32,830 nucleotides of DNA from Priapulus caudatus (lineage: Eukaryota; Priapulida; Priapulimorpha; Priapulimorphida; Priapulidae). A program made the translations under genes and the position numbers. The first letter of the stretch is position 1. Every line of letters begins with the position of its first letter. The DNA lies in contig NW_014577290.1 in NCBI RefSeq assembly GCF_000485595.1, forward strand, positions 13,089-45,918, written 5' to 3'. Of this stretch, positions 1 through 9,251 are shown one piece after another. Under the pieces are notes generated by a model that ran no database searches, was not told where the DNA came from, and saw only the letters and a program-made list of their open reading frames with translations.

Positions 1-88
1 TATATATTATATATTATATATATATATATATTAGTCAGAAATAGCTAAACGAGCGAGGTCAAACAGAGGTCAAGGGGACATAGACCTT
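1..88. repeat. Right half of a split inverted-repeat (MITE-like) element
   Basis: An AT-only tract (1-32) is followed by positions 32-86, which are the reverse complement, with a few mismatches, of 4903-4957. The outer end reads CATAGACC, the end shared with the elements at 7188 and 24712. It contains two AGGTCA half-sites five bases apart (56-72). I infer that it is the second half of an element whose first half is at 4902-4977. The window edge prevents seeing what lies upstream. Confidence 0.7.
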
Positions 89-120
89 ATCTGCTATACT
101 TATAGTGGTTGGAAGTTGGG

Positions 121-137
121 GTGGGGGGGGGGGGGGG
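121..137. repeat. Poly-G tract
   Basis: An almost pure G run between the repeat end and the exon at 228. Such runs are error-prone in sequencing, so its length is unreliable. Confidence 0.8.
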
Positions 138-227
138 TCGATCAGCTTTAATTATATAGTTTGGGAAAAGCAGCTATTACTGCATGAATAATATAAGAAT
201 ATAGATTGTGATATTTTTTTCATGCAG

Positions 228-456
228 GATCACAGGAATCGTCTGGTAACTCATCAAAGCGTACTACACAGTCCCGTGTAACACACTCCCCAGCCCATCG
301 GCCTGTGAGGACCACACCCTCTCCCTCCCGTTCTCGCACGACCCCTTCCCCGACGTATAGACCGGCAAGTGCTAGCAGCAAGTCAAATGGCTCTTCCAAG
401 CACTGGGACAATGACACTAGCGTAGGCAGCCCAGCTGGGTCTGTGTCACCTGCCAG
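228..456 (+). CDS. EML-like protein, linker exon (displaced)
   Basis: This is a spliced exon, with acceptor TTTTTTTCATGCAG before 228 and donor GTATGA after 456. Read with two bases completing the first codon, it gives an open 75-codon stretch rich in Ser, Pro, Thr and Arg, including repeats such as RTTPSPSRSRTTPSP. This is the composition of the basic, disordered linker that follows the coiled coil in EML1-4 and helps bind microtubules. It enters in phase 1 and leaves in phase 2. The coiled-coil exon at 4496-4660 ends in phase 1 and the exon at 7031 starts with one base, so this exon fits exactly between them, yet it lies 4 kb upstream of the coiled coil. I infer that the segment is misplaced in the assembly. 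The alternative is an upstream partial gene duplication outside the window. Confidence 0.72.
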
Positions 457-1067
457 GTATGATAATTATTTTTTGAAGGAGGCGTGTCAACAGTGGCACC
501 ATCAGGCATGTCACAAACAAGACTATATAGTTGCCTTGACTACTGTAAACGAGTGCTGTGATTGGTAGAAATTGGATTAAATTGTCGCAAAGGTTAATTG
601 GTGCATGCCAAACTGCAACCTGCAGTTTTTAGAGTACAATCCATGAAACACATCATTATCATGCTCTGGATAGCATAGCAGTTGTTTCCAGTCTAGTACA
701 GTTCATGGCACAGATGTGCTAACAAATAGTAACATATTTTTGATGATGGCTATATACAGGCTCCATCATAGTTGGAATGCTATGGCCACTTCAGTGCTAT
801 TCACACGTTGCTGTATTATTTGATACCAGCTTACCAGGTTTCCCTGCATAGTGAATACTACCTGCCCTAGCTAAGGATTGCTTGATATATTGTATATAGG
901 TGATATACTTATAGTTAGATGCTATTAATTTCTTTTACAAATGCTTCACTCTTCATTGGCTATACAGACAAATGCTGGTGACATTGCCAATCTGTTGTAT
1001 AGTATAGTAACATCCATGCATCCGACACAAGTGAAAACCGTGCAAATTCTCAATATAAGCGTGCTTG
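457..1067. other. Non-coding, intron-like stretch
   Basis: AT-rich sequence after the donor at 457. I see no splice-flanked coding segment and no recognisable element. It probably belongs to the intron between the linker exon and the exon at 7031. Confidence 0.5.
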
Positions 1068-1137
1068 ACCTGGATGGATGGATGGATGGATGGAGGCATG
1101 GATGCATGGATGCATGGATGCATGGATGGATGGATGT
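1068..1137. repeat. ATGG/GCATGG microsatellite
   Basis: Repeats of GGAT and GCATGGAT. A similar ATGG-type tract begins immediately after the ambiguous base at 4978, so it is a candidate breakpoint for the misplaced 5' segment. Confidence 0.9.
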
Positions 1138-1138
1138 C

Positions 1139-1206
1139 TATGTGCTATGCTATACTATTGTTACTATGTGCTATGCTATACTATTGTTACTATGTGCTAC
1201 TATGTG
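1139..1206. repeat. 26-bp tandem repeat, about 2.6 copies
   Basis: The unit starting TATGTGCTATGCTATACT occurs at 1139-1164 and 1165-1190, followed by a partial copy. Confidence 0.85.
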
Positions 1207-1594
1207 TTACGATAAATACGCTAGCTGTAGTGATGACATCCACTACAGTGTTGTAGCGTCCGTCCGCTGGGAGCATCGAAAAAGCGCGCCCTATAGTTTG
1301 GAGGAATATACTAAATATAAACATATTCATAATACATACGCCTAATATAATGTACACGATGATACCTGAGCTCACCACAATGGAAATATATTATGTATTA
1401 GCTATAGAAATTTTAATCGACATAAAATCGCATGACTAAATTACACTAGAATGTCATATGCCACGCGCGTAGGTCTTTTCGCAGAAGTTACTGCGTAAAT
1501 GCCGCGATTGAGATGAACGCCTGACCGGGGTAAAATTTACACATGCAGATGACAGAAAGTTTTATCGCAGGTCATCAAACTAAATTCTATAATA

Positions 1595-1858
1595 TCGAAC
1601 ATCTAGCCGTAATAACGCTCGCCCATTCGAAGCGTATACGTGGACAGAACACTTTCAATTCAATACGCCAGGTACTCTGCGTGCATTCTCGTCGATACTC
1701 GCTCAGTTCCCTGAAATACCTATGCGACAAGCTTATATTTATCCGCATACTACCTCGGCCTTCAGACCCCTCCTCGAATATCTAACCGTAATAGCGCGTC
1801 CACATTCGAAGCGTATACGTGAATAGAACACTTTCAATTGAATACGCCAGCTACTCTC
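1595..1858. repeat. Direct repeat pair (about 80 bp)
   Basis: Positions 1595-1678 and 1774-1858 share CATTCGAAGCGTATACGTG and AGAACACTTTCAATT with small differences. The phrase TTATCCGCATACTACCTC also recurs at about 1737 and 2230. This is a diverged local duplication leading into the pyrimidine repeat. No gene is supported here. Confidence 0.75.
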
Positions 1859-3020
1859 CGTTGAATACGCCAGCTCCCCCTTACCCTCCCTCTTACTGTT
1901 CCCATACTTCCCGTCTTACTGTCCCGGTCTCTCCCTCTTACTTCCCCAATCTCTCCATGCTATTGTTCCGAGTCTATTCCTTCTACAGCTTCCAGACTCC
2001 CCTCTCTCTCGCTCTCCCTTTCTCTCTCTCTCTCTCTCTCTCCCTCTCCTACTTACCCAGACTCCCCTTCCTACTCCTCCCGGATACTCTCTCCTATTGC
2101 CCCCAGATACACCTTCCCACTACTCCCAGACACTCCCATCCCTCACTGTCACAAATGTCCCCTCCTACTGCCCCAGACTGTCGCGCCTGCATCCCATTGA
2201 CCCCACCTTCTCCTGATGCCACAGGCTCATTTATCCGCATACTACCTCAGACTCTCTCCTCATACCCCCCAGGCTCCTCCTGCTACCGCTCGTAGTCTCT
2301 CCGACCCCGCCTAATTCCCCAGACTCCTTCTCATACTGCACCCCCATACCCCCCCCCTCATACTCCCCCTCATACTCTCCCCCGTACTCCCGCATACTCC
2401 CCCAGACTCCCCCTCCTACTCCCCCAGACACCCCTCATACTCCCCCCATACTCCCCCTCATACTCCCCCCAGACTCCCCCTCATACTACCCCCAGGCTCC
2501 CCCTCATACTACCCCTAGGCTCCCCCTCATACTCCCCCCATACTCCCCCTCATACTCCCCCAGACTCCCCCCCGTACTCAACACAGGCTCCCCCTAATTA
2601 CTACCTCCAGACTCCCCTCATACTCCCCCCATGACTCCCCCTTCATACTCCCTCAGGCTCCCCTCATGCCTCCCCCCTCGTATACTTCCCCATTACACCC
2701 CCTGCATACTCCCCAGACTTCCCCTCTTACTCCCCCCAGCGCTCCCCTCTATGCTCCCCCATATACTCCCCATACACCCCCTCACACTCCCCCCAGACTC
2801 CCCCTCATACTCCTCCATACACCCCAGACTCCCCCTCATACTGCCCACAGACTCCCGCCTACTGTCCTAAGACTTCCCCTCCTACTGCCCGAACTCCCCC
2901 TCCTACTGTTCCTTGTCTCTTCTCCTACAAGTTACATCTTCCAGACTCTCCCTCCTACTTGCCCCAGAATCCCTTTCCTATACTTACCCCAGACTTTCAT
3001 CCTTCTGCCCCCAGAAGTCC
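1855..3020. repeat. Pyrimidine-rich minisatellite (CCCCCAGACTCCCCCTCATACT type)
   Basis: About 1.15 kb almost purely C and T on this strand, built from degenerate units around CCCCCAGACTCC and CCCTCATACTCC, with a (CT)n core near 2020-2044. Open frames across it encode only Pro/Ser/Leu/Thr-rich low-complexity peptides, so I do not call genes. The motif differs from the CTCCTCC/CCATCACC minisatellite at 11660-13430 and 15459-16325. Confidence 0.85.
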
Positions 3021-4142
3021 AGTGAGAGTGCTGTTTGCGTTTTGTATTTTCATAGCTAGCTGATAGAACAGCTTCAACTCCGCTTCATGCTTCAACTTCG
3101 TTCGATAAATTGTATATAAACGTATACATGGCTTACATGGCTGTGCTTTTATGACTTTTAATTATATACAACGACTCGTTAAAATATCTCGATTGGATAA
3201 TTGCATACTTATTCCATGAAGGCAATCTCGTGTAAATACTAATTAAAATGTGATTCCGCGTAGTCCGTTACTGTCCGTATTAGGATGATGGTGATAAATA
3301 AAATTCCAGTGACGTTGGAGATTCCGAGTTAGTAAACATCCAACTTATACCAACATCCGTCTACGAACGATACTCTATTATTTATTTTAGAGGCCATCAG
3401 CAAGTCTGGCTTTTTTTTAGCCAGTTATGAGTTATGTTGTATATAAAAAGCCGGTCGCGTGTCCAGGCGCGCGCAGCGCCACGGACTTACATACGAACGC
3501 GACCAAATTTGGACGTAACAAGCTCGAAATTCGGGGACGCCTTGTACATTCACCTGAAATGACGATTGCGCATTCTGAGAAAATCGATGGCAACGCGATC
3601 ACTGATTCACATGCTGATCGATGGTCAATCAACCAGCTGCGGTCAGCTTGCACACTCGTTGGCGGTTAGCCGCAGAGCAGCAGTGCACTGTGATAATACC
3701 ACGCGCGTCGTGCGTATTGATCGACATAGCACAGCCGACCGTCACACCGGCCGTGATTGGCTAAGCTTCCCTTTCCCTTTGCTATTATCGTCGGAATAAA
3801 ATTGCGGGTATTGAACGAAGAAACCTCTGGGGAAACGTCACGCAAGCTAGCTGCACCAGTGAGCTGCACTCACCGCGTGCTGCTACTGTTCGGCCGAGCG
3901 CTGCTGCTGCCGCCGTGTGTCTGTAGTAGTGAAGGCGGTCGGACGTTTGGTGGTGCTGGTGCAGCAGCTGCTGCTTCTGCTACTGGCACTGGCAGGGCGT
4001 GTATGCACATCGTTTTACACAAGACCGCGAGCGTATGTGTCTGCTGTGTGGGTTCTGCAGCAGGTGATCGGTGTGATGAGGTTTCACAGCTAGACAGGAG
4101 TCGAAAGAGACAGTTACTAAGCTAGTCACCTACGTTATAGAC
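3021..4142 (+). promoter_or_regulatory. Putative promoter / 5' region of the EML-like gene
   Basis: GC content and CpG density rise from about 3430 to the start codon at 4143, unlike the AT-rich flanks. TATATAAAAAG at 3440-3450 resembles a TATA box, but such matches are common in this DNA. No start site can be fixed. Open frames here (e.g. 3427-3669, 3757-4125) match no family I recognise. An in-frame TGA 66 bases before the ATG at 4143 suggests that part of this stretch is 5' leader. Confidence 0.35.
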
Positions 4143-4660
4143 ATGAACGGACAGCCGTCGCCGTGGGGTGAGACCCTCAGCCATTTCTCTCGCTGTTTCT
4201 CGGGCGTGAAATATAGTTATTACTATTACTATTAGTGTGAACGAAGGTGTGTGTGTGTGTGCGTGATCACGTATCTGCATCATGTATTTACACTCCCGAA
4301 ACGCTGTGATTAAAATTGCGTTGTGTGGATGGAAATGTGTACGTAAAGGGTGTGGTGTTTACAGTTTTTTAATCGTGTTGTCGGCATTCTTTGATGTCAC
4401 AAATCATGCGTTGGTTGTTGGTGTTCGACCAACGTAATTGCTGACGGCAAATAGTGTGGCTGCTTGTTAGAAAAATGTTTTGTCTTTCTATACAGAGGAG
4501 ATGATCAGTCAAGAGAACGAGATACTGCGGGCGAGAGTAGCCGACCTGGAGAAGAAGGTCGAAACTCAGAGTGATGAGATTGCTTGCCTCCGTAGCACGC
4601 TGGCAGGAATTATACGCCGGCTAAACACTCTCGAAATGCCGGGCACATCTCATAGCAGAG
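4143..4660 (+). CDS. EML-like microtubule-associated protein, exons 1-2 (start codon and coiled coil)
   Basis: Exon 1 (4143-4167) starts at ATG and encodes MNGQPSPW plus one base. The donor is GTGAGA, and an in-frame TGA lies 66 bases upstream. Exon 2 (4496-4660) follows acceptor TTTCTATACAG. G+AG completes a Glu codon, then come EMISQENEILRARVADLEKK and LRSTLAGIIRRLNTLE, ending in phase 1 at donor GTACGT. The heptad pattern and the RRLNTLE ending resemble the EML1-4 trimerisation domain, which drives self-association and microtubule attachment. The intron between them (4168-4495) holds a GT microsatellite and nothing else recognised. Exon 1 is short, so its assignment is less sure. Translation could instead begin at the ATG at 4501 inside exon 2. 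Confidence 0.75.
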
Positions 4661-4844
4661 GTACGTATAGCTAAATAATTACTCTTTCCTCACAACTATA
4701 TACCCATCACGATCCCCTAGCTCCTGCTGTCTATATACCTGCCATTAGCAACTCGATCGCCTATGCACATGCATGATGCACACTCGTGTATGTACACAGA
4801 TGTCGCTCGATCATTTTTATCATACATGCACGGCACCCTTATAC

Positions 4845-4884
4845 CAAGAGTAGATAATAACACAGTTGTTATTATCTACTCTTG
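4845..4884. repeat. Perfect 18-bp hairpin
   Basis: CAAGAGTAGATAATAACA (4845-4862) is repeated as its reverse complement at 4867-4884 around a 4-base loop. Its GAGTAGATAAT core also occurs at both ends of the 765-bp element at 22751-23515, so it may be a deletion relic of that family. Confidence 0.8.
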
Positions 4885-4901
4885 CTTATACTTATGCTCG
4901 T

Positions 4902-4977
4902 AGGGTCTATGCCCCCCTGACCTCTGTTTGACCTCGCTCGTTTAGCTATTTCTGACTAACCCTAACCCTAACCCTAA
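4902..4977. repeat. Left half of the split MITE-like element, ending in (CCCTAA)n
   Basis: It starts GGGTCTATGCCCCCCTGACC and runs to TAGCTATTTCTGAC as the inverted copy of 32-86. It then passes into a telomere-like CCCTAA run (4956-4977) that stops at an N (4978). It also carries the TGACCT five-base-spaced pair (4918-4934). The run is too short and too internal to be a real chromosome end by itself. Confidence 0.7.
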
Positions 4978-4978
4978 N
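4978..4978. other. Ambiguous base at a probable assembly join
   Basis: A single N between a CCCTAA run and an ATGG microsatellite. Sequence classes change abruptly across it. Together with the exon order, this marks a likely contig join. Confidence 0.75.
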
Positions 4979-7030
4979 ATGGATGGAGGGGTGGAGGAAT
5001 GAATGGAGGGATGGATAGATAGATGGGTAGATGATGGGATGGATGGATGGATACCAAGCGGTATCCGTACATACCTTGGCTACAGAAGCCTGAAGTGGAA
5101 TGTACACGTGTGATTTATGATTGCAATTGAGGGCTTTGCATGTGCACCGTGTTGATGGCGTTGTTTGTGAGCAAAGCTGTTGATAGAACTATATATATAT
5201 AGGCTCAATTATTCTTCATTTATTTGCTCAACTTGCACACTTGAGTGTGAAAACAGTATACCACAAGGACAGCAACAACCAGCAGAACAGCTGCGTGCAC
5301 GTACGCTACAGGATGTTATACAGCAACATAGATAGTGATAGTAAAGGGCCGGACACACTAGGCGATTAAATCGGGCGACTAAATCGCCGGTGAAATCGCC
5401 TAGTATGTCCAGTCAGTCGCCGCCGATTTAGTCGCCCGATTTAATCGCATAGATCAAAACGTTTTGATATTATCGGGCGATATTATAATATATAATATAA
5501 TACAGCCCACAGATGTGCACGAGCTTATTATAGCTAGCTATATACGGTGCATTGCAGGAAAATCATGAAGAAAGTAACTTTATAATTTCGTGATTATGTC
5601 ACGTAGCAAGCATTTACAGACTGTAGTGCCTCGAGTCAGTTCATTACAGTAGTCAATAATATTGAGTTTGTTTATTTTACACTGCACGCAAGCTCAAAAT
5701 CTTTTAACCCAGATTTTTTTGGCATGTTTAATTAAGTTGAGGCAATTAATTAGCATGGTAACTAGAAAATAATGTCAGTTCGTTTGTTCGTTCGTTCAGT
5801 TTGTTTACACGTGCCATGAAAAGTGTGAAAATAATCTTCCAGAAGTAAGATAAATATTTCCGTGGTTCTGCTGATTATGTTGGTTTAATATAACAGTTAC
5901 CGGTAGCTATAAAGTTACTAACAGTTGCTGTTGTGAATATTTATTCCAAATCTAGGGGTTATATAAGTACATCTGTTGGTCCTGTAGCTATAGATGCTTA
6001 TAGAAGTTTTACATGCGACTTATATTCTTCTATAAAAATGCCTGATATTTTGCATGTTTAACTGTGCTTGTTGGCTTCTGCAATTTTATTTGTCTGCATG
6101 TTATAATTGAATTTCCCATTACAGAAAAGAGCCAATATCACTGCATGCACTATCGCCACGTGCTCTCTCCCCTACTGGTCGCTCTCCAACTGGGTATAGC
6201 TAGTATTTATAAATTTGTTTTTCTGGTACGGTATATATACATATATATACGTAACATGTGCTATTGCAAATTAATTACTATGCTGGAAGTTAGTTTATGT
6301 AGGGGCTATATATATACTATATACTTTATATTTTTGCTTACAGTGTTAATTAACACTGCATATATGTCATACATATACATATACATATACACATGCATGG
6401 ATGCACTCATGCACGTACGCACGCATGCACACACGCACGCATGCACGCACATAGGCGCACATACCTACATTGGTATTTCATTCGTATAGATAGATGTACA
6501 GCATGTGCTTTTGGCAGCTGCATGCGTTCATAGTTTCTTTTTCTTAGTGCTTTAAATGGCAGCTAGCTGCTGTATTGGAAAGTATGCTTGAGTGCATTAA
6601 TTGTTATTATATATATACATGATTTTAATATAGCCAGTTTATGAATTTCACAAACAAATTCACTGCTGTGGATTATTGAATTGCAATTAAGCTAGCTGAG
6701 CACAACTGTCATGATTCTCCTTGTGTTGCTTATAGCAATTAAGTATCCAATTAATAAGAGAATTCTAGTGCTCTTTCCTATATATTCTATAGGTGTGGGT
6801 GCCAGTTTCATGACTTTGTAAAGAATCGTAAATACACCACCTCAATACGTGTCTACACATTCAAAGCTTTATTGCTGCTAATGTGTGTTATGCATTGTGG
6901 TCCTGCTATCAATTCACAGCTGATTCACAGGGTAGGCTACAGGGAAGAGAGTCATTAATTCTTATGTTGGATGGATACTTGATTGCATGCATGCATGCTC
7001 ATGTCTGAGAAGCTCGTCATTTGCTTGTAG
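4979..7030. other. Intron-like stretch with microsatellites and a hairpin element
   Basis: It begins with an ATGG/ATAG microsatellite (4979-5053). A hairpin element follows at about 5346-5450, then AT-rich sequence with (TA)n patches and a CACG/CATG microsatellite (about 6385-6455). I find no splice-flanked coding segment. An open frame at 6064-6489 is AT-rich and microsatellite-derived and is not a gene. Confidence 0.55.
5346..5450. repeat. Hairpin-forming repeat with perfect 25-bp arms
   Basis: Positions 5362-5386 (GCGATTAAATCGGGCGACTA...) and 5424-5448 are exact reverse complements separated by 37 bases. Nested inside, ACTAGGCGATT is answered by AAATCGCCTAGT. GGGCCGGACACACTAGG precedes the arm. 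This looks like a short MITE. No clear target duplication is visible. Confidence 0.8.
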
Positions 7031-8027
7031 GCATGGTCACAGCCTGGGAAGCAGTCCCACTCTATCCGAGAGAGCTATGTCTCCACACAGAGGGTATACA
7101 TATATAGCTGAGCATATCATATTTAGTAATGGCTAATTGTTTTACATTTTATCAGGTGCAATATTTAGGTGTCTTACTAGGGCTGCATGAGAGGGTCTAT
7201 GTCCCCCAGGGTACTGCCGCAGAACGTACCCTGGTAACTATCTGATATGGTTATAGGGTTAGGGTTAGAGTTAGGGAGTAGGCAACTCCCTAGACTCGTT
7301 AGTGGAGTAGGCGAGGTACGGTCCGGCATATTAGATAGTACCAGGGTACGTTCCGGCAGTACGTACCCTGGGGGACATAGACCCTCTCAGCCTTACTAGG
7401 TGAATTATTAAGTACGTGTGTGGGATATCTTCAATAGCAATTCTAAATTAATGAAGTACATATTCCACAAATGGTACATGATCATTTCCATTCCTATAGC
7501 TATCAACTAATTACTTTATTTCTAAGTGACACGTTCAATTTTCATGCCAATCTTGATTATCGCACGTGTTTGTACTGTTTCGTTGTTATTGTTGTTATTT
7601 ACTGTTTTCACAGATTTGCTGTGAGATTTTATAATTATATTAATAAAAATGTTTTATTATTATTATTATGTCAAATATATTCATTGTTTATTGAATATAT
7701 GTCTAATGAATAATTCCAGGAGTGCTGGATCCTTGTTCCGTCCATTCTACACCTCACATTTCAAGGGGTGAGTTCACTTTGTTGCTTCTTGCGTGACCAT
7801 TACTCAAAAATCACATATGCAATCATATATGTCATGAAGGATGGGGTTACTTGGGGGTGGGGGAACTGAGTGGAAACAAGGTCACTTTACTTTGCTATAT
7901 AAAATGAATAGAAAGTGTAGCATAATATATGTTTGTATCTGTGAGTGTATGCATAAAACTGCCAAAAATATCAACATGATTGTATGTTGTTGTTGCAGGC
8001 CTGCAAGAGAACCAGTATACCATCCAG
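7031..8027 (+). CDS. EML-like protein, linker exons 4-6
   Basis: Three small exons continue the linker. 7031-7093 encodes HGHSLGSSPTLSERAMSPHR (phase 2 to 2). 7720-7767 encodes SAGSLFRPFYTSHFK (phase 2 to 2). 7999-8027 encodes PAREPVYHP (phase 2 to 1). All have AG acceptors and GT donors, and their frames join to each other, to the displaced linker exon and to the HELP exon. The first two are symmetric, so skipping either would keep the frame, which suggests possible alternative splicing. They carry no domain and are rich in Ser, Pro and basic residues. Confidence rests on phase and splice sites more than on similarity. Confidence 0.65.
7188..7389. mobile_element. MITE with GGGTCTATGTCCCCC termini (copy 1)
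   Basis: TGAGAGGGTCTATGTCCCCC at the left is answered by its reverse complement at the right, extending to about 27 bp each (through CAGGGTAC). Inside are further inverted segments (ACGTACCCTGG, TATCTGATA/TAGATAGTA) and a TTAGGG-like stretch. About 202 bp, non-coding, in an EML intron. A second copy in the opposite orientation is at 24712-24909. No target duplication is certain. Confidence 0.85.
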
Positions 8028-8250
8028 GTAGGCTAGCTATGGGACTGGTCAACTTTCTTTGCTGCTGTTGTTTAATGTTATGAGTGTTTTGAATTAGATA
8101 GTAAAATTTTCAGTGTCGTTTACGAATTTTATGGTGATCCAACGACAATTAAGATAATAGCTACCTGCTATATTAATTACTACTAATTACAAATTTTGTA
8201 ATCATTAATAGTAACAGCATTGTTTTCCAACCTGTCACTGTTTACTTCAG

Positions 8251-9032
8251 ATGATGGTTACCTGAGAATGTACTTGCGAGGGCGCGCCATCAACTTCTTC
8301 AGTCCATCAGATCTTACGGAGTATGAAGTGAGATCTCCACTCCCAGCTCCTGATGACAAACTCAGGCTGGAATGGGTGTATCCTTTCAGCAGCCAATTAG
8401 GCAGCCATAGGGTTAGGGTGAGGGCAACTGCTATATGTACTCCAGTCATGCAGCTGTTAGTGATTTAAGGCAAGCTGAACGTTCAGATCGAGAAATGCCT
8501 AATCTTTTTTGTCAACCCTGCTTTTCGTGTTAACACTGGTATTACAGAAAATCACATTACTGGAACAGAACTAACACAGATATTTATAAGCCCTGTGCAC
8601 ATGCCTATATGTTTAAAATATCTTTAGCTGTACTTCTTTGCTCAAACTCGTTTATTTTTGCATTCTAACAATACAATAATGAATACATACTTCACTGTTA
8701 GACTCATTCGTCATTGATGAGGTGGAGGCAGGAGATGGATTCAGGCAGGGCGAGTGAAGCGATTTGGAACAAGATTAATGTGAGACATATCAATTTAAAA
8801 ACTTAAGATTTAGAATTACAGAATCTATTTTAAATACAGATTTGTAAATTGTTGAATCTCTTTAACGAATGACCCATGACAGTTATGGCTACAGAGGCAA
8901 GGATTCTAGAAACAATCTGTTGCTTCTTCCTACTGGAGAAATCGTATATTACATAGCATCAGTAGTTGTGCTCTACAGTGCAGCTGACCACTCTCAGAGA
9001 CACTACCTCGCTCACACCGCTGAAGTAAAGTG
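8251..9032 (+). CDS. EML-like protein, HELP-domain exons 7-8
   Basis: Exon 7 (8251-8377) encodes DGYLRMYLRGRAINFFSP... to LRLEW. Exon 8 (8883-9032) encodes YGYRGKDSRNNLLLLPTGE, then VYYIASVVVLY and HYLAHTAEVK. They join as EWVYGYRGKD when the donor is taken at 8378 (GTATCC), leaving GT to pair with the T of exon 8. This is the diagnostic HELP motif of EML proteins: RGRPI..F.P, LEW.YGYRGKD.R and LPTGE.VY are its conserved blocks. HELP packs against the first WD40 propeller in the TAPE domain, which binds tubulin. Approximate residues 187-278. All key aromatic and Gly residues are present. Confidence 0.95.
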
Positions 9033-9251
9033 GTATGTATATTGCAATCGATCTAGTGCAAATATTCAGGAATTGCTTAAAATTGCCATAAAGTTATGAT
9101 TACGCTCAATAATAATGAGAATAAGCAAATAATTATGATGGTACAGGCAATCTACATATCAACTAATAATTTCTGGCTCTATATGTACAATGTTTGAGCA
9201 GCTGTGATATGTAAACGTGATGTTGATTGTATTTTATAACTTTATTTGTAG

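Noticed and set aside
4956-4977. True telomere end
   Set aside because: Only about three and a half CCCTAA units, continuous with a MITE arm and followed by more genomic sequence. Similar short tracts lie inside the MITE at 7250-7280.
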